Source of the DNA: Gemmatimonadota bacterium
GTDB taxonomy: Bacteria; Latescibacterota; UBA2968; UBA8231
Reading direction: 5' to 3'
NCBI GenBank assembly: GCA_009841115.1
Contig: VXML01000106.1
Span: 272-54,655 of the forward strand
DNA: 54,384 nucleotides
Positions 1-7,979 of the stretch are shown here, one piece after another. The stretch's first letter is position 1. Every line of letters starts with the position of its first letter. Position numbers and translations under genes: made by a program. The notes beneath the pieces are model-generated. The model was given only the letters and a program-made list of their open reading frames with translations. It was not told where the DNA came from and did not search any database.

Positions 1-181
1 AGAATCGTGCCATCCCTTAAGCCAGAGGCTAGGGTCGCCCCATCCGGTGAAAACGATACCGAATAGACCCAATCCGTATGCCCTTCGAGCGTGGCGATAG
101 GTTCGCCAGTCGCCACATCCCACAGCAGAATCGTGCCATCCCTTAAGCCAGAGGCTAGGGTCGCCCCATCCGGTGAAAACG
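1..181. repeat. 126-bp-period repeat encoding WD40 blades
   Basis: Bases 1-55 recur almost exactly at 127-181, an offset of 126 bp (42 codons, one WD40 blade). Less perfect copies continue to about 410. The near-identical copies suggest recent blade duplication or recombination, and blade number may differ between strains. Confidence 0.75.
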
Positions 182-1955
182 TCCCCACATACCCTTGTAG
201 CGTGGCGATAGTGGCGTGCGTCGCCACATCCCACAGCTTCACCGTGCCATCCCATGAGCCAGAAACCAGAGTGACTCCATCCGGTGAAAACGATACCGAC
301 GTGACCCCATCCGCATGTCCTTGGAGCGTGGCGATAGGCTCTCCCATCGCCACATCCCAAAGCTTCACCGTGCCATCCCCTGACCCAGAGGCCAAGGTAG
401 CCCCATCCGGCGAAAACGACACCGAATTGACCGAACTCGCAGTCGGTATCAGCATTAGAGCACGAGACGTAGCTACTTCGTATATCCACACGCCGATGCC
501 ACTGGCTACCGCGAGGTATTGCCCCCCCGGTGAGAAGGCTATGTCATCAATCCTTCCTTCCCCCAGACGGCCCATCGCGCCGTCAGGTAGATGCCACGTC
601 CGATAATCACCCTCCATGACGGCTGCGATGTCGATGTCGCTATTAACGAACTCACTCGACACGCTCACACGCACCGCATCCGAGCAGTTGTTATCGGCGT
701 TGTGCTCGCCAGAGACGCTCTGGACACAGGCCCCGTAGTAGTAGGTGCCCGCTTCCGCCGCCGCCGTCAGCGAAAGCGACTTCGTAGCGACGTTGGACGT
801 CTCTAGACTGACGACATCGGCGCTGATTTGGGTGTCGTCCGAAGTGATCGTTGCGTCATTCGAGCTATAGTAGAACAGCACGGTGGGTTCGGGTTCACCA
901 CTCCCTTGGTTGCGCACCGTCGCCCACAGCCAGAACGGCTGCCCAAACGCCAAGGTGCTATCACTTACCGAAGCCGACACCACTAAGTCCAAGGGGCCAA
1001 CCACGTGAAGCGTGTAGTCGCCTGTCGCAGACCCCCAACCCTCTACTCGTATGTAGTAAGTGCCGGCCCTTACGGGAACAGAGACCCGAAAATTGGAACC
1101 CTCACCACCATCGTCATCGCGATCCAAGACGTTGCCAGAGCTATCCAAAATAGCACCTTCGGTATCCACACGGCCCGTCGTATAGGCCGTCAAGGTGCCC
1201 GCATTGCTCATCTCAACGCGAAAGTAATCCACATCTCTCTCTGATAACGAGCCATCAGTCGAGCTTCCTAAATCGACCGGAGTCGCCCCCTCAAGGGTAT
1301 TATCGGGATCCTGGCCGATACCCGGCGGCAACGCGGGATCGGATGGATTGCTGAGGTAGCGGAGAAGCAGCACCGCGTCGGCTACATCGACCAAGCCATC
1401 GCCGTTGACATCGCCACGGGAAATATCGCCGTTGTTGGGCAGCACAATGGACGAATCCAAGCTATACATGACCACGAACAGAGCATCGGCCATATCGACT
1501 TGACCATTGCCGTCCACATCGCCTAGAACTCCGCCGGCAGCCCGCTTCATCCGCGCACCGCCGTACTCCTCAACCACAATGTCCACCTCATCAACTCCCA
1601 CCCGAAAGGTAGGGTTCACATACGCGACCAACCCCTCGCCCGAAACAGTCAACCCATAGACCGAATCATCGGCTTCCATAGTGGAAGGATTGGGGTAATT
1701 CTGCCCCAGGGCAAAATCGGTCGGCAGAGCCGTGCCCCTTGCCGTAGAGAACGTTTGCAGCGGCAGCGCGAAATGCCCGGCTTCGTCCGTGGTCGTGCCG
1801 ACGAACCGGCGCAGATCGGTCCAATCAAACAGCCGCACCTGCACACCGGCCGCTGGCTGCCCGGACGACAGACTCACCCGACCTTCAAGCAGCGGTTCTG
1901 CGCCAACGCTGACGCTCAGTACCAGCCCGATGAAACTGCCGATCAATGGCTTCAT
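1..1955 (-). CDS. Secreted multidomain protein with dockerin-like, PPC-like, CARDB-like and WD40 repeats (partial, runs off left edge)
   Basis: The minus frame from the ATG at 1953-1955 is open to the window edge (651 codons), so the C-terminus is missing. In order it shows a signal peptide (residues 1-19, hydrophobic, ending VGA), a short carboxypeptidase-regulatory-like segment (about 24-70), two dockerin-like calcium repeats (GDVDGNGQVDMADALF and GDVNGDGLVDVADAVL, about 141-200), a PPC-like beta domain (about 229-315), a CARDB-like domain (about 316-430) and WD40 blades (about 445 onward, SFSPDGATLASG...W DVATG). The N-terminus is nearly the same as that of the next protein, but the FlgD-like domain between NYPNP and YGLTVSG is deleted here. 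One WD blade is about ten residues short (QGYVGTFSPDG). AGGAG lies upstream of the ATG. Likely extracellular, mediating protein interactions; no enzyme domain is seen. Confidence 0.8.
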   Translation of the reverse strand, partial: MKPLIGSFIGLVLSVSVGAEPLLEGRVSLSSGQPAAGVQVRLFDWTDLRRFVGTTTDEAGHFALPLQTFSTARGTALPTDFALGQNYPNPSTMEADDSVYGLTVSGEGLVAYVNPTFRVGVDEVDIVVEEYGGARMKRAAGGVLGDVDGNGQVDMADALFVVMYSLDSSIVLPNNGDISRGDVNGDGLVDVADAVLLLRYLSNPSDPALPPGIGQDPDNTLEGATPVDLGSSTDGSLSERDVDYFRVEMSNAGTLTAYTTGRVDTEGAILDSSGNVLDRDDDGGEGSNFRVSVPVRAGTYYIRVEGWGSATGDYTLHVVGPLDLVVSASVSDSTLAFGQPFWLWATVRNQGSGEPEPTVLFYYSSNDATITSDDTQISADVVSLETSNVATKSLSLTAAAEAGTYYYGACVQSVSGEHNADNNCSDAVRVSVSSEFVNSDIDIAAVMEGDYRTWHLPDGAMGRLGEGRIDDIAFSPGGQYLAVASGIGVWIYEVATSRALMLIPTASSVNSVSFSPDGATLASGSGDGTVKLWDVAMGEPIATLQGHADGVTSVSFSPDGVTLVSGSWDGTVKLWDVATHATIATLQGYVGTFSPDGATLASGLRDGTILLWDVATGEPIATLEGHTDWVYSVSFSPDGATLASGLRDGTI

Positions 1956-1994
1956 AGCCTCCACTCCTTTATAAAATCTTGGCGCACGCTACGC

Positions 1995-2195
1995 TCAGCG
2001 TAGCAGGGTGAATTTGCGAGTCAAGATGCCGTTGGTTGTTTCCAGTCGGTAAAAGTAGATGCCGCTCGACCTTCGCAGTCTTCGGCTTCCCAAGGGAGCC
2101 GGTGGTAGCCCTCCTAATACGACCTCTTGCCCTGAATGCGGGTTGTCCAACGGAAGCAGGGTTGCGTTAGCTTGGGTATTGCTGTGGTCATTAAC
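1995..2195 (-). pseudogene. Decayed FlgD-like / sorting-type C-terminal tail
   Basis: Just past the stop of the 2191-4089 gene, one base out of frame, the minus strand encodes a typical sorting-tail ending, SGIYFYRLETTNGILTRKF, then LLR and a TGA at 1995-1997. The WD-like strand that normally precedes it (GYHRLPWEAEDCEGRAA) lies in yet another frame, so at least two frameshifts separate the parts of an FlgD-like Ig domain. I read this as the eroded 3' end of an ancestral or duplicated secreted protein. A sequencing or assembly error is the alternative. A perfect palindrome, gctacgct-c-agcgtagc, covers 1988-2004 at its end. Confidence 0.6.
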
Positions 2196-4089
2196 CGTCG
2201 CCGCTAATCATGACTGGCACAGCACGGGAGCAGTTGTTTGTGCTATCAGACTCTCCTAGCAAAACCATAATACAGGCCCCATAGTAGTACGTGCCCGAAG
2301 TCGAAGGTGCATTCACACGCGTCCATTCATCGCTACTTTCAAGAGGGTCGAGAGAAAACACTTCGTCAGTAGATACTTGTATATCGCTTGTCGAGATTGT
2401 CGCATCTGTTGAGAGATAATAGCCCAAGGTCATATGTGGCCGTAAAGGAGTAGGCACAGAACCTAGATTTTGCACTGTCGCACTCAGATAAATGTATTCG
2501 CCGGCATCCGGCCTGCTATCATCCACTGAGAGTTCCACGGCTAGGTCCACGCCAAGATATATCCGCTTCAAGACCACCAGATCAGGTCCGTCGTAATTGG
2601 CTACCGCACCTGCATCCACGGTGAACTTCAAAGGCGACTCTGTGGGAGTGGCGGTGTCGTCGAAAGTCAACTCAACCGTCACTTCGGTATCGCTGACGCG
2701 GCTCACACTGGAAATGTTGACCCCTGCAGCGCCCAATCCCGACAACTGTACTGCATCTTGGATGTTGGTGGTGGGATAAGTGTGCTCAACCAGCCGCAAC
2801 GTGACCGCACTCTCAGACACCGTCTCCGCGACCAGCAACAGCCTCCAATCAGCACTAACCCATTGTGAACAGCCTGAGCTATTGCAGGCCTTTACCCAGT
2901 ATCCATTGTAAAAAGAGTCAGAGTGGTGCTCGACGCTTGTGTTTTTCACTGTGGCTATCTTCTCACAGTCTCCGGGGCAACTTACGGAAAAAACGGATGC
3001 TCCATCCCAATATACTTCATAGAAAGTTGCTCTTGGAGAAGGATCCCAGGAGACTCTAAACCTTATATCTTGCCCATACTGGAACCTTACATTTGCAGGC
3101 GGGGGTGGAGGACCAAGGTCCGGGTTCGGGCTATCTGCGTCAGTGACCGCTTGGCCAATGCCCTCGGGTAACAGAGGATCCGAGGGATCAACGCTATACG
3201 TCCCGATCAGATAGGCGTCTATAAAGTCGATCTGGCCATCGTAGTTTACATCGCCGAGAGAAATATTAGCATTGCTCGGTAGGTCGATGGAGGGATAGAC
3301 GCTGTACATCGCCACAATCAACGCATCGACGATATCGACGACCCCGTTGCCGTCCACATCCCCGAGAATCCCTCCCTCCGCCACCTTCGGCCGCGGCATA
3401 CTACCGGAAGCTTCGACCACCAAATCCACTGGGGCCATGCCTGCCTCGACTCGGAAGGCTGGGACTATATAGGGAGCAATACCTCGGCCCGAAACGACCA
3501 AGCCGTAATCCCGATCTTGGGCAACCTCTGCCAGCGGCACCAGTTGTGGCGGCCTCCCCGGCACCGGCACCCCCGCCTGCCCGTCGATGAGCACCATGCG
3601 CCCCGTCTGATGTTTCGCGCCTACCGTCAGTCGATAGATGTACACCCCCGCACTCACTGCCTGTCCCGCCGCATTGGTTGCGTCCCACAGCGCGGTATGC
3701 GCCCCCGCCGCCTGTTCCGCATCCACCAATGTCACCAGCCGCTGCCCCAGCAGGTTGAACACCTCCAGCCTCACATGGGACGATGCCGACAGGTGATAGG
3801 GAATGATCGTCGAGGGATTGAATGGATTGGGATAGTTCTGTCCTAGCGCAAAGCCATCTGGCAGAGCACGGCTCCTAGCTCGGCTGACGGCCACCGCGAA
3901 AGACCCGGTTGCGTCGGTAGTGGTGCGGGCGATGGCTCCGCGTTGTAGATCGCTCAAATCGAATAGCATCACCTGCATCCCGGCGGCTGGTTGGCCCGAA
4001 GAAAGTATTACCTGACCTTCAAGCAGCGGTTCTGCACCGACGTTAACGCTCAGCACCAGCCCGATGAAACTGCCGATCAACGACTTCAT
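2191..4089 (-). CDS. Secreted protein with FlgD-like, dockerin-like, FN3-like and CARDB-like domains
   Basis: 632 residues. A signal peptide (1-19) is followed by a carboxypeptidase-regulatory-like strand region (24-70), a complete FlgD-like Ig domain of the kind usually found at the C-terminus of sorted proteins (about 80-172: QNYPNPFNPSTIIPY ... SAGVYIYRLTVG), two dockerin-like repeats (243-302), an FN3-like domain (about 330-410) and a CARDB-like domain (about 513-630). The FlgD-like domain near the N-terminus is unusual. The protein is a paralogue of the downstream gene (start 1955): signal peptides and the first 70 residues match closely, as do the bases before both starts. No catalytic domain is recognised. 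Probably an exported adhesion or scaffold protein. The frame ends at TAA 2191-2193, possibly after a frameshift that cut off a second sorting tail. Confidence 0.8.
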   Translation of the reverse strand: MKSLIGSFIGLVLSVNVGAEPLLEGQVILSSGQPAAGMQVMLFDLSDLQRGAIARTTTDATGSFAVAVSRARSRALPDGFALGQNYPNPFNPSTIIPYHLSASSHVRLEVFNLLGQRLVTLVDAEQAAGAHTALWDATNAAGQAVSAGVYIYRLTVGAKHQTGRMVLIDGQAGVPVPGRPPQLVPLAEVAQDRDYGLVVSGRGIAPYIVPAFRVEAGMAPVDLVVEASGSMPRPKVAEGGILGDVDGNGVVDIVDALIVAMYSVYPSIDLPSNANISLGDVNYDGQIDFIDAYLIGTYSVDPSDPLLPEGIGQAVTDADSPNPDLGPPPPPANVRFQYGQDIRFRVSWDPSPRATFYEVYWDGASVFSVSCPGDCEKIATVKNTSVEHHSDSFYNGYWVKACNSSGCSQWVSADWRLLLVAETVSESAVTLRLVEHTYPTTNIQDAVQLSGLGAAGVNISSVSRVSDTEVTVELTFDDTATPTESPLKFTVDAGAVANYDGPDLVVLKRIYLGVDLAVELSVDDSRPDAGEYIYLSATVQNLGSVPTPLRPHMTLGYYLSTDATISTSDIQVSTDEVFSLDPLESSDEWTRVNAPSTSGTYYYGACIMVLLGESDSTNNCSRAVPVMISGDG

Positions 4090-4246
4090 AAGGTCTGCTC
4101 CTTTAGTAAAATCGAGTAGTGGTTGCGTTTGAAATTAAAGCTAGCCTAGAACTTTATAGTATAAGGTTTTAATATGATATTTCTGTGATTATAGAAGTCG
4201 TTATTATGATTTCTTTGTGATTTTTTCCGAAGACGAACAGAACAAC

Positions 4247-4287
4247 AAAAAGCGCCCCAACTCACTGTGAGAGTCGGAGCGCTTTTA
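4247..4287 (-). terminator. Rho-independent terminator, possibly bidirectional
   Basis: The arms aaaagcgc (4248-4255) and gcgctttt (4279-4286) pair perfectly and continue inward as cc.actc / gagt.gg around a short loop. On the minus strand the hairpin is followed by a T-rich run, as expected for ending the 4403-5152 gene before the next minus-strand gene. The remaining 4090-4402 interval holds AT-rich sequence upstream of the 4089 start (probable promoter region, no clear boxes) and a second hairpin at 4330-4357 (11 bp, one mismatch). I see no gene in it. Confidence 0.7.
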
Positions 4288-4402
4288 CATACCCTAAATT
4301 TCAAATGCAGCCACTACCGTAGAATGAGTTCCCACATGAAGAGCATTTCATGCGGGAAAATCAGGATTGGTTCCGGCTACAAGAAGCAATAAATTGCCAA
4401 AA

Positions 4403-5152
4403 TCAGACGATCCGCTGCGTCACCACGCCGTGCAGATCCATCTCAAAGTCGATGTCCACAACCGGCGGCCGGGCGTAGTGCCAACACACGCCGCCACGCC
4501 GCGCCGCACCCATCGTCGGCAGGAGAATTTCTTCGAGTATTTCCGCTAAGGGATAGATGGTGTACACGTCAACCGCGTCGATCAAATCCCACGTCCCGCC
4601 GAGGCCCGCGAGCCGCTCGCCCATAACCTGCGCCACATAAGCGGCCTTCTCGCGCATAGCAGCGGACGATGTGTCACCCGGGCGGATAATCCCCTCGGTC
4701 ACGAGGTGCCCCTCCCGCAATTCGCCAGCACCAGCCACGATCAAAGTTTTGCGGTCGATCCGGTCGTTGGGAATCGCGTAGGAAAAGGCGTACAGCGAAG
4801 GCACATCCGGCGGATCGCACGCCGGCGCAACATTCGTGCGCGCCACCGGATTGAGCTCGTCCACGTACAAACCCCACGCCCGCAAGACGGCGCAGTACTC
4901 GCGGTTGAAGTCAATGAACCCCTGCATGGTAAAGGGCACAGGCGAGCGCAGTTCCATCGCGCAAAGCGAGACGCGGTCGCAGCCTTCCGCCGCCAGATAT
5001 GCATCCACGCGCTCAAAGCCCTCGCGCCAAGGCAGCGGCTCGGCCAGCACAACGCGAACGATCTCCCAGCCCGGCTCGGCAACAACGCCACAGGAATAGG
5101 GGTCAATGCCCTGGAGAAAGCGATAGTGTCCTTTGGGATGTGCAATCAGCAT
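4403..5152 (-). CDS. RidA/YjgF-superfamily-like protein (CnbZ-like deaminase)
   Basis: 249 residues with no signal peptide. The overall pattern (an N-terminal half with WREGFERVDAYLA, a later segment with GELREGHLV and a closing stretch PPVVDIDFEMDLHGVVTQRIV-like) recalls proteins annotated as 2-amino-5-chloromuconate deaminase/Rid-like enamine deaminases. That is family-level recall, not a motif proof. If right, it would hydrolyse enamine/imine intermediates in the cytoplasm. It is a single gene, divergent from the hydroxyacid dehydrogenase at 5265, with a good terminator downstream at 4247-4287. The substrate is unknown. Confidence 0.5.
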   Translation of the reverse strand: MLIAHPKGHYRFLQGIDPYSCGVVAEPGWEIVRVVLAEPLPWREGFERVDAYLAAEGCDRVSLCAMELRSPVPFTMQGFIDFNREYCAVLRAWGLYVDELNPVARTNVAPACDPPDVPSLYAFSYAIPNDRIDRKTLIVAGAGELREGHLVTEGIIRPGDTSSAAMREKAAYVAQVMGERLAGLGGTWDLIDAVDVYTIYPLAEILEEILLPTMGAARRGGVCWHYARPPVVDIDFEMDLHGVVTQRIV

Positions 5153-5264
5153 GACGCCTCAAGGTCGCCCACGCCCTCCTAGGCGTCAAGGTCTCTTGCT
5201 GAAACAGACGCCTTCTTTATATTCCCCTCCGCTTGCAACTCAATCCCAAACCCCTAATGCTCAA

Positions 5265-6221
5265 ATGCCCTACAAAGTCCTAATCCGTTCGGAAATCGAA
5301 CCGTATTACACCATCATCCCCATGATCGAGGAACGCGCCGAGATCGTGCGCTGGAATCCGCTGGAGCCGCAGCCCCCAGCCGAACTCCTCCGCACCATCG
5401 AAGGCGTGTACAACTACGGCCACTACGCCTTCACCGCCGAATACATGGATCTCATGCCCGAGCTCCGCGTCATCAGCAACTACGGAGTCGGCGTCGATCA
5501 CATCGACCTCCAAGCCGCCCAAGAGCGCGGCATCCCCGTAGGCAACACGCCCAAGATCCTCGACGGCGCAACGGCCGATATAACCTTCGCCCTGCTCTTG
5601 GCCGCGGCGCGCAACCTCATCCAAGGCGACCACTTCGCCCGCGGCCCAGATTTTGTCGCCTACGATCCGAGCTTCATGCTGGGGCAGGAAGTCCACCACC
5701 AAGTCCTCGGCATCATCGGGCTGGGCAGCATCGGCTACCAAGTAGCGCGCCGCGCGCTGGCCTTCGACATGACCGTCTTGTACCACAACCGCAACCCCAA
5801 CCCCAAGGCCGAAACCGACCTCGGCGCGCGCTACGTCGGCCTGGACGAGCTGCTCCAGCAGGCGGACTTCGTGACCCTGAACATGCCGCTGACTGATCAG
5901 ACGCGGGGCATGATCGGCCGGCGCGAACTGGGCCTGATGAAAAAGTCGGCCGTGCTGGTCAACGCCGCGCGCGGAGGCGTCGTCGATCACGACGCACTGT
6001 TGGAAACCCTGCAAAACGGCGGGATCTACGCAGCCGCCCTCGACGTAACCGAACCCGAACCCCTGCCCCGCGATCACCCCCTCCTAGCGCTGGACAACCT
6101 CGTCATAATACCCCACCTAGGCAGCGCAACGCACCAGACGCGCCAAATCATGGCCGAGCGGTCGGTGGGCAACCTGCTGGCCGGGTTGGAGGGCAAAAAA
6201 CTTTTGAGCCGTATCGTCTAA
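5265..6221 (+). CDS. D-2-hydroxyacid dehydrogenase, NAD-binding
   Basis: 318 residues from ATG 5265. A longer frame begins at 5133, but its first 44 residues are unlike the family, so MPYKVLIRSE is the likely start; no Shine-Dalgarno is obvious. The Rossmann motif GLGSIG lies at 152-157. The catalytic triad of the family is present: Arg236 (NAARGG), Glu265 (DVTEPEP) and His284 (IIPHLGSATH). The enzyme interconverts 2-hydroxyacids and 2-ketoacids with NAD(P)H. Glyoxylate/hydroxypyruvate reductase or a phosphoglycerate dehydrogenase relative are both possible; no ACT domain is present. It is followed by trxB 15 bp later and may be co-transcribed. Confidence 0.88.
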   Translation: MPYKVLIRSEIEPYYTIIPMIEERAEIVRWNPLEPQPPAELLRTIEGVYNYGHYAFTAEYMDLMPELRVISNYGVGVDHIDLQAAQERGIPVGNTPKILDGATADITFALLLAAARNLIQGDHFARGPDFVAYDPSFMLGQEVHHQVLGIIGLGSIGYQVARRALAFDMTVLYHNRNPNPKAETDLGARYVGLDELLQQADFVTLNMPLTDQTRGMIGRRELGLMKKSAVLVNAARGGVVDHDALLETLQNGGIYAAALDVTEPEPLPRDHPLLALDNLVIIPHLGSATHQTRQIMAERSVGNLLAGLEGKKLLSRIV

Positions 6222-6236
6222 ATAAGAAGGAGAACA

Positions 6237-7172
6237 ATGAGCGCGAATCACCACCACAAAGTCGTCATCGTCGGCTCGGGGCCAGCCGGACTGACCGCCG
6301 CCCTGTACGCAGCTAGAGCCGACCTAGCCCCACTCGTCTTAGAGGGCTTGCAGCCAGGCGGCCAGCTAACCATTACCACGGACGTAGAAAACTACCCAGG
6401 CTTCCCCGACGGTATCATGGGGCCAGAACTCGTCGATCTGATGCGCCAGCAGTCGCAGCGCTTTGGTGCCGAGTGCAAGTTTGAGACGGTCACCAAGGTC
6501 GATTTGTCCAAGCGACCCTTTGCCGTCACAAGCGACAGCGGCCAGTACACTTGCGACTCACTGATTATTGCCACTGGTGCCTCGGCGCGCCTCCTCAACA
6601 TAGAGTCCGAAACGCGGCTTATGGGACACGGAGTCTCGGCCTGCGCCACCTGCGACGGCTTTTTCTTCCGCGACAAGGAGCTAGTCGTGGTCGGCGGCGG
6701 CGACTCGGCCATGGAGGAAGGAACCTACCTGACGAAATTCGCCTCCAAGGTCACCATCGTCCACCGCCGCGACGAATTTCGCGCGTCCAAAATCATGCTC
6801 AAGCGCGCGCAGGACAACGACAAAATCGACTTCGTGGTCAACGCCACGGTCGAGGAAATTTTACAGGTGGACGACGAGTTGGCCGTGCGCGGGGTCCTGC
6901 TCAAAGACACCCAAACGGATCAGACGCGGGAGTTTGACTGCGAGGGAGTCTTTATGGCCATCGGCCACATCCCCAACTCCCAGCTTTTCGAAGGCGCGCT
7001 GGCCATGAACGAACAAGGCTACATCCTCACCGAACCGGATTCGACCGCCACGGGTATCCCCGGGGTTTTTGCCTGCGGCGACGTGCAGGACTCCGTATAT
7101 CGCCAAGCCGTCACCGCAGCCGGCACCGGATGTATGGCGGCAATTGAGGCCGAGCGGTTTTTAGCGCATTAG
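6237..7172 (+). CDS. trxB: Thioredoxin-disulfide reductase
   Basis: 311 residues, the normal bacterial TrxB length. The FAD-binding GSGPAGLTAAL is at 13-23, the redox-active pair is Cys136/Cys139 in ACATCDG, the NADPH-binding GGGDSAMEEG follows, and the C-terminal FAD motif GDVQDSVYRQA is intact. It transfers electrons from NADPH to thioredoxin in the cytoplasm. AAGGAG precedes the ATG. It lies 15 bp after the dehydrogenase and 3 bp before rsmA, so a three-gene operon is likely. Its product could supply electrons to the thioredoxin-fold proteins encoded at 37759 and 40420, though through an unknown membrane carrier. Confidence 0.95.
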   Translation: MSANHHHKVVIVGSGPAGLTAALYAARADLAPLVLEGLQPGGQLTITTDVENYPGFPDGIMGPELVDLMRQQSQRFGAECKFETVTKVDLSKRPFAVTSDSGQYTCDSLIIATGASARLLNIESETRLMGHGVSACATCDGFFFRDKELVVVGGGDSAMEEGTYLTKFASKVTIVHRRDEFRASKIMLKRAQDNDKIDFVVNATVEEILQVDDELAVRGVLLKDTQTDQTREFDCEGVFMAIGHIPNSQLFEGALAMNEQGYILTEPDSTATGIPGVFACGDVQDSVYRQAVTAAGTGCMAAIEAERFLAH

Positions 7173-7175
7173 GAA

Positions 7176-7979
7176 ATGCAACCCCTCTCAATCCCCTACC
7201 CTATCCGCCCGAAGAAAAAGCTCGGCCAAAACTTCCTCACCGACGACGCCGTCCTGCACCGCGAAGTAGCTTGCGCCGACATTGCGGCCGGGGATACGGT
7301 GCTGGAGATCGGAGCTGGAATCGGCAATCTGACGCAGTTGCTGCTGGAGCGAGCCGAGCAAGTCGTGGCCGTGGAGCAAGACCGCCAGTTCGGCCCGTGT
7401 CTCAAGGACTTACAGCGACAGCACAAACATCTCAGGGTAATATGGGGCGATGCGTTGGCCGTGGATTTTCCGCGCTTTGACAAGGCGGTGGCCAACCTGC
7501 CGTATCAAGTGGCCCTGCCGATTGTATTCAAGCTGCTAAACCAGCGCTTCGAGCGGGCCGTGCTCATGTTGCCCAAGCGGCTGGCTCAGCGGCTGTGCGC
7601 CACCGTCGGCCAACCGGGCTATAGTCGAATCGGAATCACCGTCGGACGGCTGGCCCAAGTGGAGTGGATCGAACAGGTGGGCAAAGACGCCTTCTTCCCC
7701 CGCCCCGAGGTCGAGAGCGCACTCGTGCTCATCAAGCGCACCAAGCCCAAGTTTGCCGTGCCATCCGATGATTTCTTCCGCCAAGTCTTGGAAAGCCTCT
7801 TTGCCCGCCGCCAAGCGCGCGTCCAGCAAATCGTCCCCGCAGCCGCCCTCGCCAGCCTGAGCAAGAAGATCAAGAACAAACCCGTGTACACTGTCACTCC
7901 GCGCGAGTTCGGCGAAATCACCCGCGCCTGGTGGCCGCTCAGCCAGCCAACCCCGCGAACACCTCGCGCCCCCTCCTAA
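7176..7979 (+). CDS. rsmA: 16S rRNA (adenine1518/1519-N6) dimethyltransferase RsmA/KsgA
   Basis: 267 residues. N-terminal KKKLGQNFLTDDAV is the family signature. The SAM-binding motif I is VLEIGAGIGNLT, the acidic residue after strand 2 is in VVAVEQDRQF, and the catalytic motif IV is NLPYQVA (family N-L-P-Y). It dimethylates two adjacent adenines near the 3' end of 16S rRNA during 30S maturation. The ATG follows the trxB stop by 3 bp with AGGAA just upstream. Its last 41 bp overlap the convergent hydrolase gene (7939-9384). Confidence 0.93.
   Translation: MQPLSIPYPIRPKKKLGQNFLTDDAVLHREVACADIAAGDTVLEIGAGIGNLTQLLLERAEQVVAVEQDRQFGPCLKDLQRQHKHLRVIWGDALAVDFPRFDKAVANLPYQVALPIVFKLLNQRFERAVLMLPKRLAQRLCATVGQPGYSRIGITVGRLAQVEWIEQVGKDAFFPRPEVESALVLIKRTKPKFAVPSDDFFRQVLESLFARRQARVQQIVPAAALASLSKKIKNKPVYTVTPREFGEITRAWWPLSQPTPRTPRAPS

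Noticed and set aside
5280..6077. Long minus-strand frame opposite the hydroxyacid dehydrogenase
   Set aside because: A GC-rich antisense shadow with no recognisable motif, opposite a gene with intact catalytic residues.
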